The position numbers were made by a program, and so were the translations under genes. A model generated the notes under the pieces. The model searched no databases and had not been told where the DNA came from. It saw only the letters and a program-made list of their open reading frames with translations. Shown here piece by piece: positions 53,174-61,627 of a stretch of 64,000 bases of DNA (the stretch's first letter is position 1; the number at the start of each line of letters is the position of its first letter). The DNA comes from RBG-16-64-13 sp963718375 (GTDB lineage: Bacteria; Actinomycetota; Thermoleophilia; RBG-16-64-13): the NCBI GenBank assembly GCA_963718375.1, contig CAVQZD010000002.1:48757-112756 (forward strand), written 5' to 3'.

Positions 53174-53947
53174 ATGGACATGTGGAAGTTCTACGATGTC
53201 ACGCATCGCGAGCACGTGATCTGCAACCCCACGAGCGGGGAGAAGATGGACCGCCTTGTGGAACAGCTGCGGCTTCCCGCCGGTGCCCGTGTGGTGGACA
53301 TCGCTTGCGGCAAAGGGGAGTTCCTGATCCGTCTAGCCGAGGCCTACCATGTCGATGGCCTGGGCATCGATCTCTCGCCGTTCTACATCGCCGAGGCGCG
53401 GAAGCGACTGGAAGTCCGGGTACCCAAGACGGAGGTCACCTTCAGGGAGATGGACGGCGCCGAATTCGAGCCGGAGGAACCACACAGCTACGCCGCGGCC
53501 TCCTGTCTCGGCGCCAGCTGGATCTGGGGGGGGCACGCAGGGACTCTTGACGCGCTCACACACATGGTCGCGCCCGGCGGCTGGGTGGTCACGGGTGAGC
53601 CCTATTGGGTACGGGAGTCAGTCGAGGAGCACCTCAAGGTCCTTGGTCTTTCGAAGGAGGCGTTCGGGGCCCACATCGACAATGTCGGGGCGGGGGAGAG
53701 GCTGGGGCTCGACCTTGTTCACACCATTGTCAGCAGCGGTGACGACTGGGACAGATACCAAGGACTTCAGTGGTCCGCTACGGTCGAGTACGCTCGCTCA
53801 CACCCGGATGACCCGGATCTTCCGGAGATCCTGCAGCGAGTCGGTGACGAGAAGGCAGCCTATCTTCGCTGGGGTCGAGACACGATCGAGTGGGGGATAT
53901 ACGTCTTCAGACGTCCCGCCACCGAGCCGTCAGCGTCGGCTGCCTGA
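53174..53947 (+). CDS. Class I SAM-dependent methyltransferase
   Basis: A 257-residue methyltransferase. Motif I is VVDIACGKGEFLIRLAE (about residues 40-56) and the acidic end of strand 2 is GIDLSPFYIAEA. Substrate unknown. ATG 53174 lies 18 bases after the degenerate attC29, and its stop lies in the R''-equivalent of degenerate attC30, so it was most likely a cassette gene. Confidence 0.88.
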   Translation: MDMWKFYDVTHREHVICNPTSGEKMDRLVEQLRLPAGARVVDIACGKGEFLIRLAEAYHVDGLGIDLSPFYIAEARKRLEVRVPKTEVTFREMDGAEFEPEEPHSYAAASCLGASWIWGGHAGTLDALTHMVAPGGWVVTGEPYWVRESVEEHLKVLGLSKEAFGAHIDNVGAGERLGLDLVHTIVSSGDDWDRYQGLQWSATVEYARSHPDDPDLPEILQRVGDEKAAYLRWGRDTIEWGIYVFRRPATEPSASAA

Positions 53948-54000
53948 CCAACGCGCGCAGGCCGACTTAGTGCGTTGCCTGTCGCACTTGAGTACCATGG
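53944..54000 (+). repeat. attC30, degenerate and truncated (5' half only)
   Basis: CTGACCAACGCGCGCAGG then GCGTTGCCTGTCGCACTTG and AGTACCATGG match attC20-type sites. The right arm and R' core are absent. This is the last recognisable attC trace of the array. Confidence 0.65.
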
Positions 54001-54037
54001 ACACTGCCGCGACCAATGGCTTTCGGAGGAGGTCAGA

Positions 54038-54784
54038 ATGAGGTTCACGGAGGGGCACCGACTGCGTCGTAGCTCGATGGCGCCGCCTAGGGAGGGGCTC
54101 CTGAGCAACGTTCTGGGCGCGTTCCTCGACCCCATAGATGCACTTTTCACCATCTTCTTCAGCATCCTCTTCGCGCTGCTCTTCACGCTGTCGTATGCGG
54201 TCTTGATCTACTATGAGTCACTCGGACCGCTTCTTTCAGGCGGAGATGGGCGGGACCTCTTCCTTGCCATCCTTGGGGCCGTCACAGCGTGGGGACTCAT
54301 CGACGGTGTTCTATACGCCCTGGGCGAGGTCCTCGCACGGCGCGAGCGCTATCGCTTGCTGCAGTACGTTCAGACGAGTGATAGTGACGAAGCGGCCGCC
54401 GCCGCCATAGCCGATGAGCTGGATTTCATCCTCGAGCCGATCACCAGCGACGAACAGCGGCACGCCCTCTATCACGACATGCTCGCCCACCTGCGTCAGG
54501 CTGAGCCCCAGGCGATCCGCCTGCGGCGTGACGACGTGGTCGGCGCGGTGGCGACAACGGTGTTATCAGTCGTGGTCGTGTTGCCATCACTGTTACCGCT
54601 GCTGCTATTGCCCAACGACATCACACTGGCGATCCACATCTCGAACGGTGTGTCCCTTGCGGTCATCTTCGCGACGGGCTACAGCTGGGGTACACACACC
54701 AGCACTAGTCCTTGGAAGACGGGCTTGCTGCTGGCATCCGTTTGCCTGGCCATGGTCGTGATTGCCGCGCTCATGGGGGGGTAG
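54038..54784 (+). CDS. VIT1/CCC1-like membrane protein
   Basis: A 248-residue protein with five hydrophobic segments: two near residues 25-70, and three in the C-terminal third. A soluble acidic helical region (about 100-165) lies between. The arrangement resembles VIT1/CCC1-type iron/manganese transporters, but the Gly-rich metal motifs are weak. ATG 54038 follows GGAGGAGGTCAG. Confidence 0.6.
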   Translation: MRFTEGHRLRRSSMAPPREGLLSNVLGAFLDPIDALFTIFFSILFALLFTLSYAVLIYYESLGPLLSGGDGRDLFLAILGAVTAWGLIDGVLYALGEVLARRERYRLLQYVQTSDSDEAAAAAIADELDFILEPITSDEQRHALYHDMLAHLRQAEPQAIRLRRDDVVGAVATTVLSVVVVLPSLLPLLLLPNDITLAIHISNGVSLAVIFATGYSWGTHTSTSPWKTGLLLASVCLAMVVIAALMGG

Positions 54785-54890
54785 CCTCCTTGAGGCGCCC
54801 AGCATACCGGCGCGCTCAGCATGTAGTGTAGTAGTCCGCGCCGGATGGGTATAGTGGACGCAGCAAAGACCACGACAGGACGGAGGAACG

Positions 54891-55664
54891 GTGAGCGCAC
54901 TGAGGATGGCAGGTGTCTTGATGGCACTCGCGTTGGCCGGAGTCATAGCCGGGTGCGGGGGAACCGCCTCCCAGGATCCCGCGGCTCTGGAGGGCGTCCA
55001 GTGGACGCTGACCGCGAGCAGCGAGACGGAGACGGACCTCGCGGACCTGGGGATCAGCGCGCGGTTCGACGGGGCCAGCATGACGGGCTTCTCAGGGGTC
55101 AACACCTACACAGGTGCCTACACGGCCGGCGATGACGGGACCTTCGAGGCCGGGCCGTTCGCCTCGACCTTGATGGCGGGACCGGAGGAGGCCATGGCGG
55201 CCGAGACCGCATACATGAAGCTTATCGATGACGCCAACAAGTACGAAGTGGCCGAGGGCAAGCTGACACTCACCACGACCGATGGCAAGACTTTGAGTTA
55301 CGAAGCCGCAGAGGCCTTCACTCTGGCCGGCAGTTCGTGGACAGTGACCAACTATAACAATGGCGCCGAGGCCGTGGTCGGCCCAGTCGAGGGTTCAGAG
55401 CTGACCCTCCTGTTCGGGGCGGACAACGCCGTCTCGGGCTCCGGCGGCGTCAACAACTTCAACGGGCCGTTCGAGTCGGGCGATACCAGCATCAAGATCG
55501 GGCCGCTTGCGACGACCATGATGGCCGGTCCCGACGATCTCATGGCGCAGGAGCAGCAGTACCTGGCCGCACTGCAGGCGGCCACGGAGTGGGAGGTCGC
55601 AAACGGAGTCCTTACGCTCCGCGACGGCGAGGGCGCGATGCAGGTGGTGGCGACGGAGAAGTAG
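54891..55664 (+). CDS. META-domain lipoprotein (two repeats)
   Basis: A 257-residue exported lipoprotein. The signal peptide ends in VIAGCGG (lipobox Cys22). Two META (HslJ-like) domains follow: one at about 34-135 with LEGVQWTL, FSGVNTYTGAY and ASTLMAGP, and a second at about 140-255 with LAGSSWTV, GGVNNFNGPF and ATTMMAGP. The matching pairs show an internal duplication. The function of META domains is largely unknown. GTG 54891 follows GGAGGAACG. Confidence 0.85.
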   Translation: MSALRMAGVLMALALAGVIAGCGGTASQDPAALEGVQWTLTASSETETDLADLGISARFDGASMTGFSGVNTYTGAYTAGDDGTFEAGPFASTLMAGPEEAMAAETAYMKLIDDANKYEVAEGKLTLTTTDGKTLSYEAAEAFTLAGSSWTVTNYNNGAEAVVGPVEGSELTLLFGADNAVSGSGGVNNFNGPFESGDTSIKIGPLATTMMAGPDDLMAQEQQYLAALQAATEWEVANGVLTLRDGEGAMQVVATEK

Positions 55665-55703
55665 GTGTGGCGATGACCACCCGGCCAACAAAGGAGGTTT
55701 GCC

Positions 55704-57092
55704 ATGCCTGACTCTGATTCCCGTGGGGCACCGCCCGACCTGGCGGCGCGCGTACGTGCTCTGATGCCCCAGCTCACCTCTGAGCTGTCTGATTTGATCG
55801 CCATCCCCTCGGTCTCCGAGGCGGGGTACCCGGAGGCCAGTCACGCCGAGATCTTGCGGGCTCGGGACTACATCGCGGGGCTCCTGCGCGACGCCGGTTG
55901 CGACAGCGTCACCGACCTCGAGATCGCGGACACCGCGCCGGTCATCATCGGCGAGGTGCCTGCGCCCGACGGTGCGCCTACGGTGCTGCTCTACAGCCAC
56001 TACGACGTAGTGCCTGCCGGCGACGAGTCCCTTTGGGACACACCACCCTATGAGGCGACTCTTCGCGACGGAGCGGTCCACGGCCGCGGTGCTGGAGACA
56101 CCAAGTCGAACATCATCGCAGTCATCGGCGCCCTGCGCGCGTGGGGTGGTCGCCCGCCAGTGGGCATGAAGTTCGTGTTCGAGGGTCTCGAGGAGGTCGG
56201 GAGCGGTGGATTCGTACGCTACGCGCTCGATAATCCCCGGCCTTTCGATGCGGACGCGATGGTGATTGCCGACATGGGCAGCGTGCAGCCCGGAGTGCCC
56301 ACGCTCACGGTCGCGCTGCGCGGCATGGCGAACGTGACCGTCTCCGCGCGAACACTGCTTTCGGCCAAGCACAGTGGTCAGTATGGCGGTGCAGCGCCCG
56401 ATGCGCTGCTCGCGCTCATCCGGGCGCTGTCGACGCTGCACGACGAGCGCGGTGACGTTGTCGTAGAAGGGTTGCGCCGGGACGAGTGGACGGGCGGCGG
56501 CTCTTCGGAGAAGGAGTTCCGTGGTCTAGCCGAGGTCGTCGAGGGCGTACCTCTTGTGGGCACGGGCTCCCTTGGTTCGCGAGTCTGGTCGGGACCGGCC
56601 ATCACCGTGATCGGCATCGACGCGCCGTCGGTGGACAACGCTCTCAACGCTGTGCAACCCTTCGCGCGGGCGAAGCTCAACGTCCGCGTGCATCCTCAGC
56701 AGGATGCCGCTGAGGCGCAGGCTGCGGTCGTCCGCCACCTGGAGAAGGCGATGCCCTACGGCATCAAGCTATCAGTGGAGCCGGGACCCAGCGGCAACGG
56801 CTTCGCCGCCGATACGAGCAGCCCGATATTCGCGGCAGCGAGGGCGGCGTGGTCTGAGGCGTGGGGCGCCGAGACCATCGCTGCGGGAAGCGGCGGCTCG
56901 ATCCCCATCGTGAGCGCGCTGGCGCAGGCCTCCCCCAGAGCTGTCGTCATGCTTGGGGGCGCGACGGATGGTTTCGCGAACATCCATGGACCGAATGAGC
57001 GCGTTCTGCTTGACGAGTTCGAGAAGACGACCGTGGCGGTCGCCGACTTCCTCGGTCGGCTGGCCAGACAGAGTACAGGAGGTGGGGCGTGA
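55704..57092 (+). CDS. M20-family metallopeptidase
   Basis: Zn-dependent dipeptidase or amidohydrolase. Metal and catalytic residues: His99 and Asp101 (YSHYDVVPA), Asp132 (RGAGDTKSN), Glu163/164 (GLEEVGSGG). The central dimerisation domain lies at about 205-320. Length (462 aa) is usual. ATG 55704 has AAGGAGG in front. Its stop overlaps the GTG of an AbgT transporter gene, the same coupling seen in aminobenzoyl-glutamate use (abgAB-abgT), so imported peptide-like substrates are probably cleaved here. Confidence 0.9.
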   Translation: MPDSDSRGAPPDLAARVRALMPQLTSELSDLIAIPSVSEAGYPEASHAEILRARDYIAGLLRDAGCDSVTDLEIADTAPVIIGEVPAPDGAPTVLLYSHYDVVPAGDESLWDTPPYEATLRDGAVHGRGAGDTKSNIIAVIGALRAWGGRPPVGMKFVFEGLEEVGSGGFVRYALDNPRPFDADAMVIADMGSVQPGVPTLTVALRGMANVTVSARTLLSAKHSGQYGGAAPDALLALIRALSTLHDERGDVVVEGLRRDEWTGGGSSEKEFRGLAEVVEGVPLVGTGSLGSRVWSGPAITVIGIDAPSVDNALNAVQPFARAKLNVRVHPQQDAAEAQAAVVRHLEKAMPYGIKLSVEPGPSGNGFAADTSSPIFAAARAAWSEAWGAETIAAGSGGSIPIVSALAQASPRAVVMLGGATDGFANIHGPNERVLLDEFEKTTVAVADFLGRLARQSTGGGA

Positions 57093-58783
57093 GCGCGGAC
57101 GCGGAGAAGAAGCCGGCCAAGGAGAAGAAGCCGGCTAAGGACAAGAAGCCGGCCGAAGAGAAGAAGCGCGGGTTCCTCAACGTGATCGAGCGCGTCGGGA
57201 ACAAGGTCCCGCACCCGGCGATCCTGTTCATGGGGCTGTGTCTCGCGATGATCCTGCTTTCGCAGGTGTTCTACTGGGTCGGTGCGAGCGCTACGTACGA
57301 GATCGTGAAGCCCGCGTCCCAGTCGGTCCAGCAGCTCGATGTCGCCGGGTCTGTCATGCCGGCTGAAGTGCTACCGGCAGAGCAGGTCGACGCCCAGGAC
57401 TACGAGGTCGTGACCGAGACGGTCGAGGCCCAGGGTCTGCTCACCGCCGACGGCGTCCGGTTCCTGTTCACCTCGTTCGTGCACAACTTCATGGGGTTCA
57501 CAGCGATGGGCATCATCCTGATCGTGATGATCGGAGTGGGCATCGCTGACCTCTCGGGACTCATCCCCTCCCTGATCCGCAAACTCGTCGCGGTGTCGTC
57601 GGTGGGTATGCTCACCTACATCATCGTGTTTCTCGGCATCATCTCGAGCATCGCGTCCGACGCCGGGTACCTGGTGCTGATCCCGCTCGGTGCGGTGGCG
57701 TTCAAGAGCGTGGGGCGGCACCCGCTTGCGGGCATGGCGGCGGCGTTTGCCGGCGTGGCAGGAGGCTTTGGAGTGAACCTGATGGTAACTCCCACCGATG
57801 CCGTCCTCACCGAGATCACCAACGAAGCGATACACCTGGTCAACCCGGCACAGTCGGTCGACATCACGTCGAACCTCTACTTCATGATCGGTTCGACGAT
57901 CCTGCTCACGGTGCTGCTTGCGATCGTGACCACGCGCATCGTCGAGAAGCGACTCGGAGCCTACGACCCCGCTTTGGCACCCGCTGAAGAGCAACACTCC
58001 GCAGAGTCCGACGTGCTTGCCGGCGTCACTCCAGAGAAGGATTCGAAGGGGCTGAGGCTGGCGGGGCTGGGCACGCTGCTCGTGCTCGTCGCAGTCAGCT
58101 TACTTACCTTCATTCCGGGTGCGCCGCTGCGCGATCCCGCTACTGGCGCGATCATCGGCACGTCACCGTTCATGGACAGCCTCATCGTCATCATCACACT
58201 GGTCTTTCTCGGTGCGGGACTCGGCTACGGGTGGGGAGCGGGAACGCTGAAGGGGAGTAACGCGATCATCGGTGCGATCCAGAAGTCATGGGCGGGGCTA
58301 GCGGGACTTCTGTTCCTATTCCTGCTCATCGCCCAGTTCATAGCCTACTTCAACTACTCCAATCTCGCTCAGATCGCCGCGGTCCGGCTCGGGGACACTA
58401 TCGAGGCGATGAATGTGGGGAGCATCTGGCTGCTCCTGGGGGCTATAGCCATCACCATCGTGGTCGGCATCATCATGCCTCAGGCCATTGCGAAATGGGC
58501 GCTGCTCGCCCCCATCTTCATCCCGCTGTTCATGAGACTCGGCATAGGCCCGGAGGCCGTGCTTGCCGCGTATCGGGTGGGGGATTCGCCCATCAACATC
58601 GTCACGCCGATCATGGCGTACTTCCCGCTCATCGTGGTGTTTGCGGCTCGGTACGACAAGCGATCGGGAATCGGCACGGTCATCGCGCTCATGCTGCCCT
58701 ACTTCGTGGTGCTCGCGATCGGCTGGACGCTGTTCTTCGCGGCGTGGTACCTACTCGGTATACCGTGGGGGCCAGGGATGTGA
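57089..58783 (+). CDS. AbgT-family transporter
   Basis: A 564-residue permease of the p-aminobenzoyl-glutamate transporter family. The first 27 residues are an unusual Lys/Pro/Ala repeat (KKPAKEKKPAKDKKP). The membrane domain runs from about residue 45 to 560, with PHPAILFMGLCLAMILLSQVF near the start and GDSPINIVTPIMAYFPLIV near the end, both family hallmarks. The GTG start overlaps the peptidase stop, and the stop overlaps the next GTG, so three genes are tightly coupled. Confidence 0.9.
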   Translation: MSADAEKKPAKEKKPAKDKKPAEEKKRGFLNVIERVGNKVPHPAILFMGLCLAMILLSQVFYWVGASATYEIVKPASQSVQQLDVAGSVMPAEVLPAEQVDAQDYEVVTETVEAQGLLTADGVRFLFTSFVHNFMGFTAMGIILIVMIGVGIADLSGLIPSLIRKLVAVSSVGMLTYIIVFLGIISSIASDAGYLVLIPLGAVAFKSVGRHPLAGMAAAFAGVAGGFGVNLMVTPTDAVLTEITNEAIHLVNPAQSVDITSNLYFMIGSTILLTVLLAIVTTRIVEKRLGAYDPALAPAEEQHSAESDVLAGVTPEKDSKGLRLAGLGTLLVLVAVSLLTFIPGAPLRDPATGAIIGTSPFMDSLIVIITLVFLGAGLGYGWGAGTLKGSNAIIGAIQKSWAGLAGLLFLFLLIAQFIAYFNYSNLAQIAAVRLGDTIEAMNVGSIWLLLGAIAITIVVGIIMPQAIAKWALLAPIFIPLFMRLGIGPEAVLAAYRVGDSPINIVTPIMAYFPLIVVFAARYDKRSGIGTVIALMLPYFVVLAIGWTLFFAAWYLLGIPWGPGM

Positions 58784-59442
58784 GCCTCGCCGAAGCGCTT
58801 CCCGCCGCCGTGGGTATCGCGGCGAACCCGCCCGCGATCATAGCGGTGTTGCTGTTGCTGTCATCGTCGACCTCGAAGCGCACGGCCGCTGCGTTCGTCG
58901 GGGGGTGGGTCGTGGGGCTCGCGGTAGTGGGGGCGCTCGTCATTGCTATCGGCGACGCCGCCCAGGCTCTCGGCGACCCATCGGTGGCGATGCTCGCCGT
59001 GCGGCTCGCGATCGGCGTCATGCTCGTGGTGCTCGCCGTCTGGTACTGGCTGCGGCGAGGCCAGGCCTCCGATGAGCCCGGGTGGATCCGGTCGCTCACC
59101 GGGATGTCACGTGTCAAGGCGTTCGGTTCGGCTGCGCTCTTCTCGGCACTGAACCCGAAGACGCTCGCCTTCAACGTGGCAGGATGTCTGGTGATCGCCG
59201 ACGCGGAGCTGACAGTGACCGGCGAGATCGTGGCGTTGGTGGCTTTCGTCCTTCTGTCGAGCGTGACCGTCCTGCTGCCGCTCCTGTACTCGGTGCTCGC
59301 CCGCCAGCGGGGGGAAGCGACGCTGGCCAAGGTGCGGGACTGGCTCGTGCGGAACAGCGCGGCGATCACCGCTATCGTGCTTCTCGTGCTCGGCGTCTTG
59401 GTGGTCTTCGGCTCGGTGGAAAAGCTCTGGGGAACGGCATAG
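58780..59442 (+). CDS. GAP-family (LysE-like) membrane protein
   Basis: A 220-residue protein with six hydrophobic segments: LPAAVGIAANPPAIIAVLLLL at the start, a basic loop at WYWLRRG, and FSALNPKTLAFNVAGCLVI. This fits the GAP/Sap proteins of actinobacteria, which are related to LysE-type exporters; one is involved in glycolipid export in mycobacteria. GTG 58780 overlaps the AbgT stop. Cargo unknown. Confidence 0.78.
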   Translation: MSLAEALPAAVGIAANPPAIIAVLLLLSSSTSKRTAAAFVGGWVVGLAVVGALVIAIGDAAQALGDPSVAMLAVRLAIGVMLVVLAVWYWLRRGQASDEPGWIRSLTGMSRVKAFGSAALFSALNPKTLAFNVAGCLVIADAELTVTGEIVALVAFVLLSSVTVLLPLLYSVLARQRGEATLAKVRDWLVRNSAAITAIVLLVLGVLVVFGSVEKLWGTA

Positions 59443-59469
59443 CGGAGTCAGAGCGTGGGGGTGATCGGA

Positions 59470-59892
59470 ATGCCAGATGAAGATAGGGAGAAGCCAGTCC
59501 TGCTCTCAGGCGGCAACCCTCAGATAGCGAAGGCGGACGGCGATGCTCCCGTGCAGGCTTACATCGCGGCCATGCCCGGCTGGAAGAGTGATATCGGACG
59601 CCATTTGGATGCGTTGATCACGCGGGCCGTGCCAGGTGTGAAGAAGGGTGTGCGCTGGAACTCGCCCTTCTACGGCGTCGAGGGACTGGGATGGTTTCTC
59701 AACTTCCACTGCTTCACGAAATACGTGAAGGTGGCCTTCTTCAACGGCGCATCGTTGGAGCCGCCACCACCAGGGGCATCCAAGGACGAGAACGTGCGCT
59801 ACCTGGATATCTACGAGCAGGACCGCTTGGATGAGGCTCAGTTCGTCTCCTGGGTCGAGCAGGCCAGCCGGTTGCCGGGCTGGGGGAAGTAG
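59470..59892 (+). CDS. DUF1801 protein
   Basis: A 140-residue protein with the DUF1801 (YdhG/YjbR-like) pattern: VQAYIAAMPGWKSDIGRHLDALI, then KKGVRWNSPFYGVEG and YVKVAFFNGASL. Function unknown. ATG 59470 is used; an upstream GTG (59455) is possible. Its stop overlaps the next start by one base. Confidence 0.87.
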   Translation: MPDEDREKPVLLSGGNPQIAKADGDAPVQAYIAAMPGWKSDIGRHLDALITRAVPGVKKGVRWNSPFYGVEGLGWFLNFHCFTKYVKVAFFNGASLEPPPPGASKDENVRYLDIYEQDRLDEAQFVSWVEQASRLPGWGK

Positions 59893-60251
59893 TGGATCGC
59901 AAAGCCATGCTTCGGCACTACAAGGAGACCCCGCGGCCAGCAGGCCTATTCGGGGTCCGCAACACTGAAAATGACAGGTTGCTGGTCGGGTTCTGCGTCG
60001 ACCTTCCGGCCATGCTCAACCGTCAGCGCTTCCAGCTCGAGATGGGCTTGCATCCGGACAAGGAGCTTCAGGCCGACTGGGACAGATGCGGCCCAGATGC
60101 CTTCGCCTTCGAGGTGCTCGACGAACTCAAGCCTGTGGATGGGTCGAGTTCGGACGCTCGGGAGGACGTCGTCGCCCTGCATGTCATGTGGATCGACAAG
60201 CTGACCCTTGCCGGCCAAGCCCTCTATCCGTCATCGACCAGGAGCACCTAG
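59892..60251 (+). CDS. GIY-YIG-like nuclease-family protein
   Basis: A 119-residue protein of a small GIY-YIG-related family. GLFGVRN takes the GIY position and LLVGFCVDL the YIG position; NRQRFQLEMG and the DWDRCGPDAFAFEVLDEL segment follow. Whether it cuts DNA is unknown. GTG 59892 overlaps the DUF1801 stop. Confidence 0.75.
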   Translation: MDRKAMLRHYKETPRPAGLFGVRNTENDRLLVGFCVDLPAMLNRQRFQLEMGLHPDKELQADWDRCGPDAFAFEVLDELKPVDGSSSDAREDVVALHVMWIDKLTLAGQALYPSSTRST

Positions 60252-60304
60252 TAGGTCTGTCTTCCGCGCAAGTGCCCCGCCTGGCGAGCGTCGGTCAAAC
60301 GGAC

Positions 60305-61615
60305 CTAAGATCGTGCCGCGGTATCTCTCTCAGCCGCGTGTGTCGCCCGATAGACTCCCGGCAACGTGGGTGCGAGGTACTGCCGCACCAAGAACGCGGC
60401 CACTGCCGCCACCGCGATGACGGAGGTGAGCTGCGGGTCCGCCAGGAGAGCGAGGAATATCGTGATGCTCAAGGGGGCGACTGTCGCCGACACCGTCATG
60501 CCGGCAGCGAGGCTCATCACGGCTACACCCTGCGGGATTCCGGGCACCAGAAGATTGAGGGCGAGTCCGAAGCACACTCCGGAGAAGACCACCGGAAAGA
60601 TGGGGCCGCCGAAGTATGCTGTCGATAGGCTCCAAATATTCAGGAGTAGTTTGGCGACGCCGAGCAGTACGAGAAACGCCGCTCCGATCGCAACCGCGTC
60701 GGCGATCAGCGGTTCGACCTCCGCCTGGCCGGAGGCGAGTAGGCGTGGGCTGATGACGATCGCGGCGGCGGTCACAGAACCGCCCGCCAAGGCCGCCAGC
60801 AAGGGCCGCCGACGCAATCCCCTCAGCCGCACACGCGCCTTGATGAGCCCGAAGCCGTATCCGAGACCGAGGACGCCGCCGACGACCCCCAGAGCGAGCG
60901 CCCATCCGAGATCGACCATCCTGAGTTGTTCCACTCCCGGGAATATCATCATGGGTGCGAGCTTGTGCCCACCGAGTGCCTGGTAGACGACCCAACCAGA
61001 CGCCCCCGCACCCAGGCCCTCGATGAGCGAGGTCCTCGAGATGCTCAGCGACTTCGGGCTGATGAGTTCGGCAGCGAGCAAGGCGCCGACCGGTGCGGCG
61101 CCGAAGAACGCGCCGAACGCGCCGGCGACACCAGCGTACGCCATCAGTCTTACCTGCTCGGATTTCAGGTGCAGCTTCTCGGCGACGTAGGTCCCGAGGC
61201 CGCCGTTGATATCGGTCAGGGCGGCCTCGGGGCCGAGAGACGCCCCGGAGAACAGGGAGAACAGAGCGAAGCCGGCACCGGCGAACGCGCTGCGATACTC
61301 GATGCGACCATCGCGGTCGTACTCAGCTACGGCAAGACCGGTGTCGAACGGTCGACGCTTCCACAGCACCACGATGAGCGCGGCGGCCAGCGTCGTGACC
61401 GCCACTACCGCAACGGTGACCACCCACTCGGGGACTCCGCCGAACAGCTCCGGCAGCCGTTCCCAGAAGAACACGAACCCGTAGTGGTCCACGGCGATGA
61501 AGAGCCACGAGGCAAAGCCTGCCAGCGCCCCGATCCAAATCGCCAGCAGCGCCATGCTGACCATCTGCCTGGTCGCGGTCGCGCTGTCGATGCTGTCGAT
61601 GCTGTCTTCAGGCAT
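60305..61615 (-). CDS. ClC-family chloride channel/antiporter
   Basis: A 436-residue ClC protein with the usual 10 or more helices. FSGASLGPEAALTDINGG (about residues 122-139) stands at the selectivity-filter region and GAFFGAAPVGALLAAEL follows. FGGPIFPVVFSG is the third filter segment. No CBS domains. It begins 12 bases after the stop of the upstream molybdopterin oxidoreductase on the same strand, so they are co-transcribed; the functional link is not clear. Confidence 0.88.
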   Translation of the reverse strand: MPEDSIDSIDSATATRQMVSMALLAIWIGALAGFASWLFIAVDHYGFVFFWERLPELFGGVPEWVVTVAVVAVTTLAAALIVVLWKRRPFDTGLAVAEYDRDGRIEYRSAFAGAGFALFSLFSGASLGPEAALTDINGGLGTYVAEKLHLKSEQVRLMAYAGVAGAFGAFFGAAPVGALLAAELISPKSLSISRTSLIEGLGAGASGWVVYQALGGHKLAPMMIFPGVEQLRMVDLGWALALGVVGGVLGLGYGFGLIKARVRLRGLRRRPLLAALAGGSVTAAAIVISPRLLASGQAEVEPLIADAVAIGAAFLVLLGVAKLLLNIWSLSTAYFGGPIFPVVFSGVCFGLALNLLVPGIPQGVAVMSLAAGMTVSATVAPLSITIFLALLADPQLTSVIAVAAVAAFLVRQYLAPTLPGVYRATHAAERDTAARS

Positions 61616-61627
61616 GACGAGCCTCTC

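Larger units (their letters stand above)
32564..54010 (+). mobile_element. Chromosomal integron: intI, attI and about 28 cassettes
   Basis: An IntI-type tyrosine recombinase is followed by an attI-like core site (33678) and by a 20-kb run in which short genes alternate with about 30 copies of a roughly 93-bp imperfect palindrome. Each copy starts with a YTAAC box and ends with GTTAGNN, i.e. attC. Almost all genes point rightward, each cassette ends just inside its attC, eight cassettes carry toxin-antitoxin pairs, and many have no known function. These are the marks of a sedentary chromosomal integron. Sites decay after 51.3 kb, so the right border is approximate. Confidence 0.95.
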
